NCBI GenBank assembly: GCA_030704615.1
Contig: CM060732.1
Span: 38,671,053-38,735,052 of the forward strand
DNA length: 64,000 bases
Source: Takakia lepidozioides
Lineage: Eukaryota; Streptophyta; Takakiopsida; Takakiales; Takakiaceae
Direction of reading: 5' to 3'
The position numbers and the translations under genes were made by a program. Positions 34,306 through 47,000 of this stretch are shown here, piece by piece. Within the stretch, counting starts at the first letter, position 1; each line of letters begins with the position of its first letter. The notes beneath the pieces are model-generated. The model was not told where the DNA came from, searched no databases, and was given only the letters and a program-made list of their open reading frames with translations.

Positions 34306-36400
34306 GTGCGTATGAACACTGTTTTCCTTCAAGGCTTTGTTCGTACCAGCACTAAAATGACTACTACTTCCCCACGTTCTTGGCATACAGTTTGTGAATT
34401 CTCAAATACATTAAGGCATCAAAGGCATCAGCGGGTAGGCTGGTTGGCGATTTTCTATGATCTTAGTATGTGGTTCCTATGATTCCAGTCACATCTGCAT
34501 TCACAATGGCATTAGTTAATGATATCTGAAAATCAATCTCTAGCTGCTATCACATGTTCATTCTCATTGAACTTGTGTTGAGGAAAACAGAAACCCGTTA
34601 CTTCCTTACCAGGCATCACCACTTGCACACTGTTATCGTATCCTTTGTGGACAATGTCACCAAATGCCTTATCATATATTTAGTATCCCTCTCACAGAGC
34701 TTGCACACCGTGCATGATCCACTTAAGTGTTGTCTGAACAGCAGCCCACTTCTTTCCCGTTTCCCAAGATCTGGACATGTTTTTCCTTACCCCAATATCT
34801 GGACTGTACATGTCTCAGCATGAGTCCAGCAAGCTTGAGAGTGCATGAAACCCAAAATATGTGGCATCCTGATGAGGATAATGATTTCATTTCCCTCCAG
34901 TCTCATCTGACCAGCAGTAGCTCGATGAGGTGTTGATCAATTAAATGAAGAAAGCTGTTGTATGACTAGAACCAGCTTATGGTGTAAAGGTAAGTGATTT
35001 ATAGAGCATGTACTGTAACCTTGAATGAAAAAGTGCCCACTTCCAGTAGCCTGAAGGGTTCAGGAGGCACAACCTTATCATTTCGCATTTATTCTGCTAT
35101 CGTGAGTTTGCAATTGAAAAGTTGCAGGACCAAGAGCTGAGACAATATGGAAGAGATTAATGGATGACGTTGTAAGAGCGGCTCTCGTTGGTGACTGACT
35201 GTATGTGAGCAGGATTTGTTGACTTTAGGCCCATTGTTGCCTCCCAACATTTCTGATACTGCCAAAGACAAAGCCATTCTGATAGCCGCCGAGAGAAACA
35301 TTGCAACTCTAGTCAGCACCACCAGCACTCGCAGCAAAAAGAAGACCAAAATTGTACTGATCTCCCTCTTTATCCCTTTGGGCTTTCACATGTGTTCTTG
35401 TCCGCTAAGCTTTTTGGACGTTCCATTGACATCACAATGTGCCATTCTTTCCACCTTTCTTTCTTTTTTTCTGAATGCTTTGTTGGTAGGGGAGATGTGA
35501 GGATGTAAACATGAAAATGCCCGGAGAATAAGCTCTCAAACGGGCGTGTATATCAACCATTCATTTTATGCTTGCAGTGGATTTGAATCTGTTTTTGTTT
35601 GTGTTGGTCAGGCACTCTATATTACAGGGGAATTTGGAAAAATGTTCTAACAATCTCCAGAGAGGTCGTGAGTGGGCATGAAATGGCTGAAGGAGAGAAA
35701 TCAAAGGAATGCAGTTTTCTTTTCTTTTTTCTAAAAATTCGTTGACAAAAGAGATTGAAGTTTTCATTGTTGACACTTGCAATGCACACGCATCACCTGC
35801 AAGACCTGCAAAGAATGAGATCTCAATTGACTAAGTCTATTCTTTTCGCTGATGATGTGTGGTAAGAGATGAGGGGCAAGGCAGTGGTAAAGCTCGTGGC
35901 GCAACTCAACAACCGTCAACAAAACCGCGACCTTGGTTGAGATAAGAAGGCAGTTGGAACCTTTGTTGGACAGTATTGCAGAATGTCATGCAACCTTGTG
36001 ACTATGAGGTGCGATTGCAGCGAAGCTGGGATCCCCTGATATCAGCTGTAGTATGGCATGCCATCCCCCTGCCACTCCTGTCACTCTTCACACATATACA
36101 GCCTTCCCTCAGCTTACAGCTCTTGTGATGGAGGTCAAACCCTTTGTCAGTCAGCATCTGGACTCCACGCGTTTGTCAAATTGAAATTTTTCATTACGTC
36201 GGTGGACAAATCGATCCATGGGGAACGGGGGGCGGGTTCCACTTCATGTGATCCAAAAAAGAATTTTCTTACTGCATGTTATTCAGGTTCTCGGGAGAAG
36301 AAGAGTCTTCAACGTCATCCTCATTTCATATTCGTTTGTCTCAGACTTGTAAAATAGAGGAAGCGGGCACCAGTTGATGTCATGACAAGCGGGTCACTGT
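34306..36400. other. mostly unassigned; possible downstream exon at 35216-35360
   Basis: After the last confident WD-gene exon, an open plus-strand stretch at 35216-35360 (GPLLPPNISDTAKDKAILIA, then TRSKKKTKI) follows an AG acceptor and could be another exon of the same gene. I could not prove phase. The rest shows no coding motif. Confidence 0.35.
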
Positions 36401-36409
36401 TTGTTTCCA

Positions 36410-36900
36410 AGGAGTCTTATGCACTAAACCAATTGAAAATAAAGTTGAAAAAGATATCATATAAACAACATTGATAATCCAAATCCAAATCTGCTTGTTG
36501 TATAAAAAATGAGCCACAATCATTACACCGGTCAAATGAATCTTGAAATGAAATAAAAGTTCATCTTCTCATAAAACTTCAATTCTCCCCATGTATCTGG
36601 ACATACATTCTTCTTGCGCGAAACACTGAAAACACGGGATGTGTGTATGTGACACCATGCAGAAACCTAACCTTTTTTGTGAAAATTGAATGTAGTTCTC
36701 CGAATTCGTCACTAGTAGTGCGGAGCGACGCGAAGCCCTAGTTCTAGCGATGACCGAAGGTCGGAAGCTAGTTTAATGTAGAGCAGGAATAGGGTGCCAT
36801 AGTGCCACGTTATCGTCGCCACGTTTCGTAGTCAAAGTTTTTGGAATCTGCCCACATTGCCCGCCCAAAAAATGCCAATAGAACTCGCCACGCCAAGTTT
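36410..36900. repeat. segmental duplication, copy 1
   Basis: Two blocks match the 43.9 and 47.7 kb regions. The first (about 36425-36550) shares GATAATCCAAATCCAAATCT and CATTACACCGGTCAAA with 43880-44005. The second (about 36745-36870) shares GACCGAAGGTCGGAAGCTAG and GGGTGCCATAGTGCCAC with 47726-47790. Here only about 190 bp separate the blocks; in copy 2 an L1 element fills the gap. Confidence 0.85.
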
Positions 36901-36984
36901 TTCGGAATTGCCCGGACTGCCCGGTTCTTGATCTTCTTGAATTGCAGGAAGAGTTTCACGCAGATGGAGACATTGCAGATTATG

Positions 36985-37890
36985 AGTACAACTAGGAACT
37001 CTCGATATGGTGGGACAACCGCAATCGCAAGGTGTGGCTTTTCTTAATGTACGATGCAAAGAAGTTTGTCCATCCTGCAAAATGTGGGCTCTTAGTACCA
37101 TGATTTGATATTCTTCCTGATGTTTACAAGGTTCTTGGGAGAGTCAGCTTGGTCTTAGTAGGCCGTGTTTCAATCTCTGCCCGCTCAGCTGCACCGTGGT
37201 GGTTTCACAGACCAATCCAAAATCACTGGACTACAGACACAAGTAGCACACACAAGAGGTCCTTTTGGGTTGATGGTCGGTCAAATCTATGGGTCATGAC
37301 ACAAGGTCAAGGACAACGTGGCGAGGGCACCTTCTTCTTCGACCTATTTCAGTCTGTTTTGCCTTCTCATCAGACTCGGCGGCCCTGAGATGCATATTGA
37401 TTTCTGTAAGCTAGCTTTTTGGGTGGATCTGTGGAGGTTTGGAGTGACTTTGACAAGTTACTGCCGATGTGGCAGCAGGAAAGTATCGAAAAACAGATAA
37501 CTGAGACGAGGAGAAGCTCTGGAATGAATACGTTTCCGACCCCAGTCAATGGTGAAGCAATGAGCTTAAAAATGCTCTGGAGTTCTTCTCGGATCCTTCA
37601 CAGTGGTGCAAGAACAGGTTGAGAAGGTGATGCCATCTTCACGTGGAATTTGTCACAGAGGGCTTGTAAAGAGCTTTTCAAAGAAGCAAAGAACGTTGTC
37701 CCCTGTTATTAGAATAGTTTTAGATTTTTTGTAGCCTAGTCTGTTCAAGTAAACTATGGCTGCTCAGTTAGCTACTTGTTGGTTTTACAGCAAAGTTTGA
37801 GATCAGTGTACCTCAGTCACCAGTGCACAAAGGAAAGCCTTTGCATAAAAAAATGGTCGAACCCTCCTTGGGTGAAAGCGGAGCTGACGA
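36985..37890 (+). pseudogene. OSB-like organellar ssDNA-binding protein, PDF-motif region, copy 1
   Basis: OSB proteins bind single-stranded DNA in mitochondria or plastids and limit illegitimate recombination; their plant-specific PDF motifs follow an OB fold. Here I see IWWDNRNRK (37005-37031), NPKSLDYRHK near 37220, then EKLWNEYVSDPSQW followed by a TGA in place of a Trp/Cys codon near 37512-37560, directly ALEFFSDPSQWCKNRL (37574-37621), a donor AAG|GTGATG, and KKWSNPPWVKAELTTF near 37845-37890. The spacing and stops mean it is broken. The OB fold is not evident. Assignment rests on these short motifs and the matching copy at 48.4-49.4 kb. Confidence 0.6.
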
Positions 37891-38088
37891 CCTTTATACC
37901 TTGTCAAACATATTCTGCTTATGATTCTACTGTTGATGTACACCTTGGCACTCAATGTCAGGAATCCAAAAGGTATTGTCTTTGAGATTTCCAACTAAAA
38001 CAGATGGAATTGCTACAACTATTTTCAAAACATTTTTAAGAATCCTGCTCTAGAGATCATTCATTTGAGTATTTTGTCAGAGATTGGC

Positions 38089-41000
38089 GACATCAGTACT
38101 TTGGAGTCATGCAGGCTGGCAGGGTTGGATCAGGCTCAATTGTTTGCTGGACAAGGAGTGCATCAACCTGAAAAAACTAGAAGAGGGAAAGCAGGTGCAT
38201 GCCCATATTATTCAAAGAGGACCCAAGCCAACCATCTTTCTACTCAACAACGTTATCAACATGTACATCAAGTGCGGGAGCCTGTTGGACGCACGCCAAG
38301 TATTCCATCAAATGTCTGAACGAGACATTCATACATGGACGAAGATGATGGCAGGTTGTGTCAAGCATGGACATGTTGAGGAGGCTCTCAAAATCTATGA
38401 GCAATTGCGACACGAAGGCGTGACACCAAACAGGGTCACATTCACTTGCGTCCTCAATGGTTGTGCCAGCGTAGGAGCCCTGGAAAGGGGCAAAGAGGTT
38501 CATGCTGATATCCTTAAAGCTGAATTGCATCTGATATCATTTTGGAGAATACCCTTGTTGACATGTATGCCAAATGTGGAAGCATGAATGATGCACATCA
38601 ACTGTTTGATAATACGGCTGAACGGAATGTGGTGTCATGGAGTGCAATCATTGCTGGATGTGCCCAGCATGGTCATGGTATTGAGACCCTGCATCTCTTT
38701 GAACGCATGCAACAGTAGGGCATGCAGCCAAACAGTATCACTTTTATATCTCTTCTCTCTGTGTGTATTCATGTGGGCCTGGTGGATGAAGGCCTTCACT
38801 ACGGTTGTCTATCTCTTGCTTAAGTGCATCAAGATGAAAGGTCTGGAAGCTGGAAAGCAGGTGCACACTCACATTATCCAAAGTGGATTCACGCCAAGGA
38901 TGCAAAGGGAGTTTTCACCACTATGGCTGAACAAGATGTTGTGTCGTGGCACGCGATGCACAGCAGAGACGTGGGATGGTGGCTTTGGATACCTATGATC
39001 AAATGATTGGGGAAGGGGTGAAGCCCAACCACATCACGTTTGTGCGCATTTGCAAGCTTGGCAGCCCTGGAAAAGGGCAAAGATGTGCATGGTTGCATCG
39101 CAAAAGCTTGGAAGTACCAGAAGTCATTCGGAATCATACCTCGTGGACATGTATGCAAATGTCGGAGGCATTTCAGCAGATCAGATACGTTGGTCTGTCT
39201 TTGCTTAAGTGCATCAAGATGCAAGGTCTGGAAGCTGCGAAAGCACGGTGCACACCACATTATCCAAAGTGGATTTCACGCACGTGTTTTTCTCCTCACA
39301 CACCCCTCTGTCAACATGTCAAACCTGGGAGCTCTGGAAAGGGAAAGGAGGAAAGAGGTCCATGGTGACATCGTCAGAGCTGGAATGACCCGATGTCCTT
39401 CTGAACATGCCCTGGTGGACATTTATGCCAATGGGGGCATTAAGGAGCGAAGGGAGTTTTCAACACTATGGTTGAACGAGATTGGTGTCATGGAAGACGA
39501 TGCTTGCAGGGTATTGCACAACAAGAGGTGGTATGAAGGCTTTGGAAGCCATGATCAAATGATGGGGGAAGGGGGTGAAGCGCCGACCACATCACATTTG
39601 TGGCATTTGCGATGCGTGTGAAGCTGGCAGCTTGGAAAGGGCGAAGGGTACCTGGGACATTGTAGGAGCAGCTGCAATTGTACCAAGTGTCATTATGATA
39701 ATACCCTCGTGGACAGGTATGAAGGGAGGTTCGACAGTATGGCTGAATGAGATGTGGTGTGTTGTGGAGTGCGATGATGGATATTCACAGCACGGGCGCG
39801 GGATGGAGGCTTTGGAGACCTCCGAGAAATGATGCGCGAAGGGGTGAAGCCCAACCGCATAAAGTTTCTTGCATGGCAATGCGTTGTGCAAGCATGCAGC
39901 CCTGAAAGGTGCACAGAGGTCCAGGGTGACATGTCAATCTGGACAATTGTACACGATGTCATTGACACTGCCTTGCTGGACTGTATGTCAAATGTGAGTG
40001 CATCGAGGATGCGAAGAGTGTTCGCAGTATGGCTGAATGAGATGTAGGTCGTGGAGTGCGATGATTGCGGATATGCACAGCAATGGGGCGGGATGGAGGC
40101 TTTGAAGACTATGAGCAATTGATGTGCGAAGGGTGAAGCCCAACCCCCTACATTTGTTTGTGTTGCAATGCTGTGTGCAAGCCTGGGAGCTCATGGGAAA
40201 GGGGAAAGAGGTCCATTGGTGACATCGTACAAAGCTGGATTTGTACCAGATGTCATCCTGGTGGACATGTATGCCAAATGTGGGTGCTAAGGATGCGAAG
40301 GGAGTTTTCAACACTATGGCTGAACAAGATGTTGGTGTCATGGAACGCGATGCTTGCAGGGTATGCACAGCAGAGGCATGGGGATGGAGGCTTTGGAGAC
40401 CTATGAGCACAAGATGGGGGAAGGGTGTGAAGTCCGACCACATCACGTTTGTGTGCGTTTGTAGTGCGTGTGCAAGCCTGGCAGCCCTGGAAAAGGGCAA
40501 AGAGGTGCATGGTTCTCATCGCCAAAGCTGGAATTGTCCCAGATGCTGATCTGGCACTACCCCTCGTGGACATGTATCCAAATGTGGAGCATGAGGATGC
40601 GGAGGGAGGTGTTCAACAATATGGCTTGAACGAGATTTGTATGTTCTGGAACGCGATGCTTGCAGGATATGCACGCAGGCGGGGTGGGATGGAGGACTTG
40701 GAGACCTATGAGCAAATGAGGGGGGAAGGGGTGAAGCACGACACATCACTTTGTGTTGTTGCAGTGCGTGTTGCATCCCTGGCAGCCTGGAAAATGGCAG
40801 GAGGGGGCATGGTTGCGCTGGATTGTACAGATGTGATTATGGACAATAACCTGTGGACATGTATGCCAATGTGGGAGCATTGAGGAAGTTCAACAATATG
40901 GGAGAACGGAGATTGGTGTCATGGAATGCCTTGCTTGCAGGGTATGCACAGCAGGGGCGCAAGATGGAGGCCTTGGAGACCTATGAGCAAATGATGGGGA

Positions 41001-41945
41001 AGGGGTGAAGTCCGACAACAGACGTTTGTGTGCGTTTGCAAGCTTGTGCAAGCCTGGCAGCCCTGGAAAGGGCAAAGAGGTGCATGCGGGAATCCTCAAA
41101 GCCTGGAATTGTACCAAATGTCATTATGGACACTGCCTGGTGGAATGTATGCGAAATGTGGTGTGCATGTGGAGGATGCAAAGGGAGTATTTGACAATGT
41201 GACTGAACGAATTGTGGTGTCGTGAATGCGATGATCGCAGGATATGCCAGCCATGGTTATCATAGGAGGTCATGCCAACTATTGAAAGAATGTAAAGAAA
41301 GGCTTGAAGCCGCGCATATCACCTATTATATGTGTTCTATCGCATGCAGCCACACTGGACTAGTGAATGAAGGAAGACCCTACTTCGATTCCTGAGTCAA
41401 GTCATGTGTTACTCCGACAGTTAAAGCACTTTGGCTGCATGATGGACCTTCTTGGGACGTGCGGGACAAACTGGATGAGGCAGGGACCTGATTAATAAAA
41501 TGCCAATTCAATCCAGAGGTTGTGGTGTGGAAGGCCTTGTTGGTGCCTGCGAAATCCATGGCCAAGTGGAGATGGCTGAATGTGCGGCAACATCTATCCT
41601 CAAGTGGGAAATGAACAGGATGCCGCGACCTAGTGTTGCTATCAAACATCTATGCTGCAGCTGGCAGGTGGGAGATAATGCAAAGTGAGAAAATGATGAA
41701 GGTCCAGAGGGGTTAGAAAGGAGTCGGTCGCTTCTGCATTGAGATTGGACAACAGGGTGCACGCCTTCAGAAATCCATGTTGACCTGAGAAGATTGTTTG
41801 GGCAGATGAAGGAGGGGGGTATGTGCTGACACGCGCTTTGTATTGCATGATGGGGGGAGGAGGAAAGGATTTTTCTCTTTGCCACCACAGTGAGAGCTGG
41901 CCATTGGTTTTGGGCTGATCAGCCGACCCTACGACGCCCCTCCTC
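38089..41945 (+). pseudogene. decayed DYW-class PPR gene with tandemly amplified repeats
   Basis: PPR proteins of this class edit organellar RNA. The first block is intact (EEGKQVHAHIIQRGPKPTIF through GKEVHADILKAE, about 38150-38525). A one-base frameshift then leads into NTLVDMYAKCGSMNDAHQ-like sequence. From about 38800 to 41250 the same ~300-bp triplet unit (box GGGGTGAAGCCCAACCAC, box CCTGGAAAAGGGCAAAGAGG) recurs about seven times with many indels. An E-motif remnant (MMDLLGTCG, NKMPIQS, GACEIHGQVEMAE) lies near 41440-41600, then LLSNIYAAAGRW (41640-41678) and DYW-like VLHD and CHHSE near 41840-41890. No frame survives for long. Confidence 0.85.
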
Positions 41946-41961
41946 CACTGAATTTACAATT

Positions 41962-41998
41962 GCGATCAAACATCTATGCTGCAGCTGGCAGGTGGGAT
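41962..41998 (+). repeat. duplicated PPR E-motif fragment
   Basis: The 35-odd bases spanning ATCAAACATCTATGCTGCAG and CTGGCAGGTGGGA occur at about 41641-41676 in the decayed PPR gene and again here, 320 bp later, at the edge of the DYW-like remnant. The second copy is isolated from other PPR sequence. Confidence 0.75.
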
Positions 41999-42149
41999 CC
42001 ATCTGAGGCAGCAGAATGTTCTCTCTGCATTTCCGCGCCTAACAACAAGCTGTAGGTCCCATCACATTTCACATGAGCTTGTTCTTCCTTGTACAACAAT
42101 TTGACACATAGAATATAGTTTATATAAACTACATTTATGTGCTAATCTC

Positions 42150-42492
42150 TTTCTCAAAAGATGCAGAGAGGAACGGGAGATTGGAATGCCCAATGTGAGG
42201 GTGGCCTGAAGACAATATCCATTTTCTGCTACCCTCTCTAAATGTGTTTCCAGTCTGTGACATGGGAGAGGCCAACATAGATAACCTCAAGGGTTTACCC
42301 ACCCTCGGCACTAGACTGAAATTTAAAACGGGGCAGGAAGCCTACCTTTGAACAGCAACAGATGCAGTGAGGAAAGAGGGATTGCAATTGCCCGTTGTGT
42401 GGCAACTTGAAGACACAGGGAAGCATTGTGGCGTGCCCACAATCTTGGCGGAAACAAGAGCAAACTTTGTGAGGGGCTCACTCCAGTAACAA
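42150..42492 (+). mobile_element. scrambled LINE 3' fragments
   Basis: Contains the LINE finger segment twice in disturbed order: AAAGATGCAGAGAGGAA to CATTTTCTG (42155-42230), then TTTCCAGTCTGTGACATGGG to GAAGACAC (42247-42418), and a GAGGGGCTCACTCCA box near 42473. The last is the reverse complement of a LINE 3' box and also borders the fragment at 16440, so at least one inversion occurred. Confidence 0.7.
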
Positions 42493-43145
42493 TACATCAA
42501 CATGACTCGAATATTCATAATGTGAGTAATACGAGACACACTTAAAACGGAGTTGGGGGCTTAGGAAATAAGGTCTGGGTCACTGATAATGCTGCCTTGT
42601 TTGTACTTCAGATTGTTCTTAGTTTTACAGATCAAAGTCCTTCAGAGCAGTCTAACCTAGGAAGATAGTCACAGAAATTGGATAAAGAACCTGTATGGTA
42701 GTTATAGAGCAACTCTTACTTTGGTGTAATTATGAAAAGAGCATTATGAAGGCCAGCCTTGATCCTACTAATGAATGAAGAAAGAAAGTAGGTGGGTCTC
42801 TTTTGAACATGTTAATGACAGCTCATAGAACAAACTTTCAATTTCGAAGAGAAATATCTTAATTTTTATCAAGACAGATTTTGTTCAAAACAAATTTGTC
42901 ACTGAGTTTATGTAGGCAACTATTTTCTTAAAGAATGTATCTTTGAATTTACTATGGTTATCTATTATATCAAAATGCTAAGTTGTCCACCGTAAACAAA
43001 TAAAAAACTTGGGCATGTTGTAAACTTCAAAATAATATGGAAAAACAAAATGTTAATGCGGAGAGGCAGACAAAATAATCGATGAACTCCGATAACAATA
43101 TGCATTAAATAAAAGACCACCAAGATTTTTCATGAAACCGTGGCA
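42493..43145. other. no gene seen
   Basis: AT-rich spacer with no coding motif, between LINE scraps and the TTAA-flanked element. Confidence 0.5.
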
Positions 43146-43862
43146 TTAACCCTTAAGTTCCCAAGCGACCTTGCAGTTCGACCTAATTTTTGCAGATCTA
43201 ATCTGATGGGGCCCACTCCTGAAGCTTTAATTGTCTCGAGTATGATGCAAAAAACAAAATTAAAAAAAAACAAAAGCTGCAACTTACAAAAAATATTTTA
43301 GATCTATCATTTACGTTTTGGGGCCTGAAAAGGGCTGTTGACCGCTGACGTGGCAGGTAAACAAGCCCAAAACAGATTGCACTCCAAAGGCCCTTTTGGC
43401 AAAAATTAACAAATTTGAAAAAAACACTTCACCTTGTGGTGTGTGAGCATTACATACACACATCCACCATTGGCTTTTAAAAAATTTGTAGAACAAAAAG
43501 TACTTCATTTGGAGGCACATTTTCTCTTGTCAATTTTGAGATTTCAACCCCTATGTAATTGCATGCATAGCAAGCATAGGGGAAAAAATCAGTTGGACCT
43601 GCAATTTAGTGGGGTCATAGCCACTCCACTATTGCTTGGAAATGGTGGGTCTTGGGGCAAGCAAAATTGGATAAAGCTAGGCTTTGATTTGGTCAAAACA
43701 ATTTCTTTCTCATTTCTTTGGTACCTGATATTTGAGGTCCGGGCCACCGTTATAATCTCACAATTTCCACGGTGGACTTGGCCATTTTTTGGTACGTGTA
43801 CTGCAGCTGGGTACCCAAAATTGGTAAAAAGTCAAAAAAGGGCTTGGGAACTTAAGGGTTAA
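43146..43862. mobile_element. non-autonomous TTAA-flanked DNA element, piggyBac-like
   Basis: The perfect 17-bp terminal inverted repeat CCCTTAAGTTCCCAAGC begins at 43150 and its reverse complement ends at 43858. Both ends are directly flanked by TTAA (43146-43149 and 43859-43862). A TTAA target duplication plus termini starting CCC is the hallmark of piggyBac transposons. The 709-bp interior has no transposase-like frame, so it would need an enzyme in trans. A PIF/Harbinger reading (TTA/TAA duplication, ends starting ACCC) is the main alternative. Confidence 0.8.
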
Positions 43863-44009
43863 ATCAAAGTCCAAACTATTTGAATATCCACCCAATTGCA
43901 AATAAAGATGAAAAAGATATCGATATAAACACATTGATAATCCAAATCCAAATCTGCTTGTTGTAAATGAGCCACAATCATTACACCGGTCAAACGAATC
44001 TTGAAAGGC
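43863..44009. repeat. segmental duplication, copy 2, left block
   Basis: Matches 36425-36550 closely (GATAATCCAAATCCAAATCT, CATTACACCGGTCAAACGAA). The matching right block is at 47726-47880, beyond the L1 insertion. Confidence 0.85.
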
Positions 44010-47000
44010 CACGAACATCAGTCATATCACTGGTTCCTCTGGAAGTTTAATATCCAAGCCTAAGAAGATGGCTGAAGAAGCAACATCTTTCTTCGCTGCT
44101 TTGTTCTCCAGGCCTCAAAACAGTGACACGGAAGAGTCCAGGACGGAGGTACTCAGCTCCTTCCCATCTCTTCTGTCTGCGGCACACCAGATTGCTCTAT
44201 CCAAGCCCTTACACGGTTTGGAGCTGCTCCAATCTCTAAGCTCATGAAGACTCCGGGGCTTGATGGGCTCCCCGTGGAGTTCTTCAAAGAAATGTGGGCT
44301 GCGTTTGGGGAAGACTTCCTAAAGATGGCCAACAACATCCTCCATAAAGGGAACATGCCCTCTCAGCTCTCGCAAGGCGTAATTACCCTTATCTACAAAA
44401 AAAGAAATCGTGCTGATCTATCCAACTACACCGATCACCTTGCTGAATTCCACTTACAAAATCTTGGCGAAAGCCCTTGCCTTGCGGCTGCAACCCCTGC
44501 TGTCCAAACTCGTAAGACCTGAGCAATCAGGCTTTTTCAAGAACAGGATGATCTTGGATAACATCTTGCTCACTAACGAGGCCCTGCATATGGCGGAGTG
44601 CTCAACAACCCCTGGCCCTGATCATGCTTGACTTTCAGAAAGCTTTTGACAACATCAATTGGAAATACTTGATGGGAGCCCTGGAAGCTACTGGTATCGT
44701 GGGTAACTTTCTGTCATGGATCCGGATTCTTCTCTCTTCAGCTTCTAGTAGAGTCATGATAAATGGGACAATTCTAAATCATTTCCTCTTTTTAAATCAG
44801 TCAGGCAAGGCTGTCCCTTAGCCCCAATCCTTTTTTTGATCGTTGCCGATGGTCTAGGTCACCTAATGGATAGAAGGAACGATTTACTCTACTGGCCTGA
44901 TTATCCCACATTCCCCTTCTTTAGATCCCTCCTCTTCCATTAGATCTTCTCTATATGCCGATGACAATACTCTTTACATTGACAACAGTTCTGCCACTAA
45001 TTGACAATTCTACTCTCAGCTCGCTGAAATGCTTCTGTGTAGCGTCTGGCTTGAAGATCAATTGGGATAAATCTGTAGGGTTGTTGAGCATCCTTCCAGA
45101 GGGTTCTTCTTCATCTCACTGTAATCCTGGGGGGGGGAAGATTTGGGGCGTAAATGGCTGAGTGAGGGGCAAATGCACGAGTGCTTAGGGCACCAGATTG
45201 GCCACGGTCTCACGGACGACAGTCGTTTTGCTTCAGTGCTCTCCAGAATCAAATGTAAACTTTCATATTGAAGTTCTCTGCATTTGACAGTTTGGGGCAG
45301 AGCTTTGGTTGCCAACCAGATCATCCTGGCCTCATCATGGTTCTCGGCCTCGGTTTGGTCTCCCGGAGCTCCTTTCATCAAAAAGCTCAAAGCTATGGTT
45401 CGAAACTTTGTCTGGGGAGCTACTTCATCTTCCTCAAACAAAAGGGCTCTGGTTAGCTGGGCGCAAATCTGTCAATAGAGGAAATATGGTGGACTTGGTG
45501 TGCTAGACCCTCAATCCCAGATTGTTGCATTACTGGCTAAATGGGTGCCTAGGGTTTTCACTCACCTGCAGAGTCCCTGGAGTAAGATTGTAAGACACCA
45601 CGTTGCTGCGACAATTCCAAAAACCAGCACCTTATGGCCCTCTTCCCTGAAATGGATTATGCACGGCGGAACTTCAAATGTTCAACCTGATGTTGGATCC
45701 AAGGCTTGGCAGACCATCTGGTATGTCTGGTGTAAGCTCAGGGGCTTCCTTGTTCAAATGATGCCAGCCTCTTTTGATGAAGTGTTAAGACAACCAATGT
45801 TTGGCAACTTCAATCGGGACTTAGAATCTCTCATCATTTGTTCTAAAAGATGGTATTTGTGGGAACATGCGGGTTTATCTCACCTTCTGCATTTCTGGAA
45901 TGTAGAGGCAGGCTCCCCTATCTCCCCGCAAGAAGCTGCAGTGGGTTTCTCCTCCAGAAGAGTGATCTCTGGATGGCGCACTATCATGGGTTCTCTCCCC
46001 AAAAGATGGATGCAATTGCTCTTCAACAGGCAAAATGCATCGCTGCCTAGATGGATTTATTTTGGGAGAATCGAAGGTCTTATACGCTTTGGACTCAGAC
46101 TCAGACCACTGACAAGGGCATTTCCTTCACAGTGCAAGGACCTGGTATCTTGACCTGCCCCCAAGAAACTCGGTTTCCTATAGCTGTTGACTGGTATGAT
46201 ATCAGGGTGGTTTGTTCCTCCTCTGGTAAAACAAACCCTTCCCCTCCTTTTGAGCTTCAGCATTATGATAACTCATTCTTCTGATTCCTTTCTGCTCCGG
46301 TGAGAGCTCTCCAATTCGATCCTGGAGAATGGATATGGATGACCAAAAAGCATGATCATTTCTTTTCTTATACGGTGAAGATGGTTTATTCTTTGCTGGT
46401 GCCAAAACAAACATTTGACAGGAAATGGTCCAATAAATGGGCTCATGTCTTCAGAAACCCAATTCCGTGGAAGCTGGTTTGGGCAGATGCTTGGAAGAAG
46501 CACAGGCCTGCCAAGATTTCTTCTTTTCTTTGGAGAGTTGCGAATAGAATTCTTCCTGTTGGAAGTAATATCTCTGACCCCCCTTCTCAGTGCCTTATCT
46601 GCAGTATGAACTCTCCAGAGGATCTGGAGCACTGCCTTATTACTTGCCCCTTTGCGGCGGCTGTTTGGACCCATGCCACCTCCCTTTATGCCTTTTGGAA
46701 CAAGAATCTGAGCTACTCTACCTCTGCTCTCCTTGATGGGGGCGTGTTCTGTTCCTGTCCTTTTTGGGAGTCCCTTAGAGGCTCGGTTCTTTGGCATATA
46801 TGGAAGATGATTGTGCTAATGTGTTTGAGAGAGCATTGCCATGTTTGCAAAAGGTTTTGTACTTAGTTCACTCAGACTTGAAGTCTGAAGCTCGTAAGTC
46901 TTGGTGCCTTCTTGTGACAGCTATTGGTAGGTGTGGAGACAGGAGACGGGCTGAGCTCCTTGCAAACTTCGACAGCTCCTGGGGCAAAGATGGGTTCTTT

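Noticed and set aside
38240-40776. Many minus-strand frames across the PPR array
   Set aside because: They mirror each other because the underlying plus-strand repeats do; antisense shadows.
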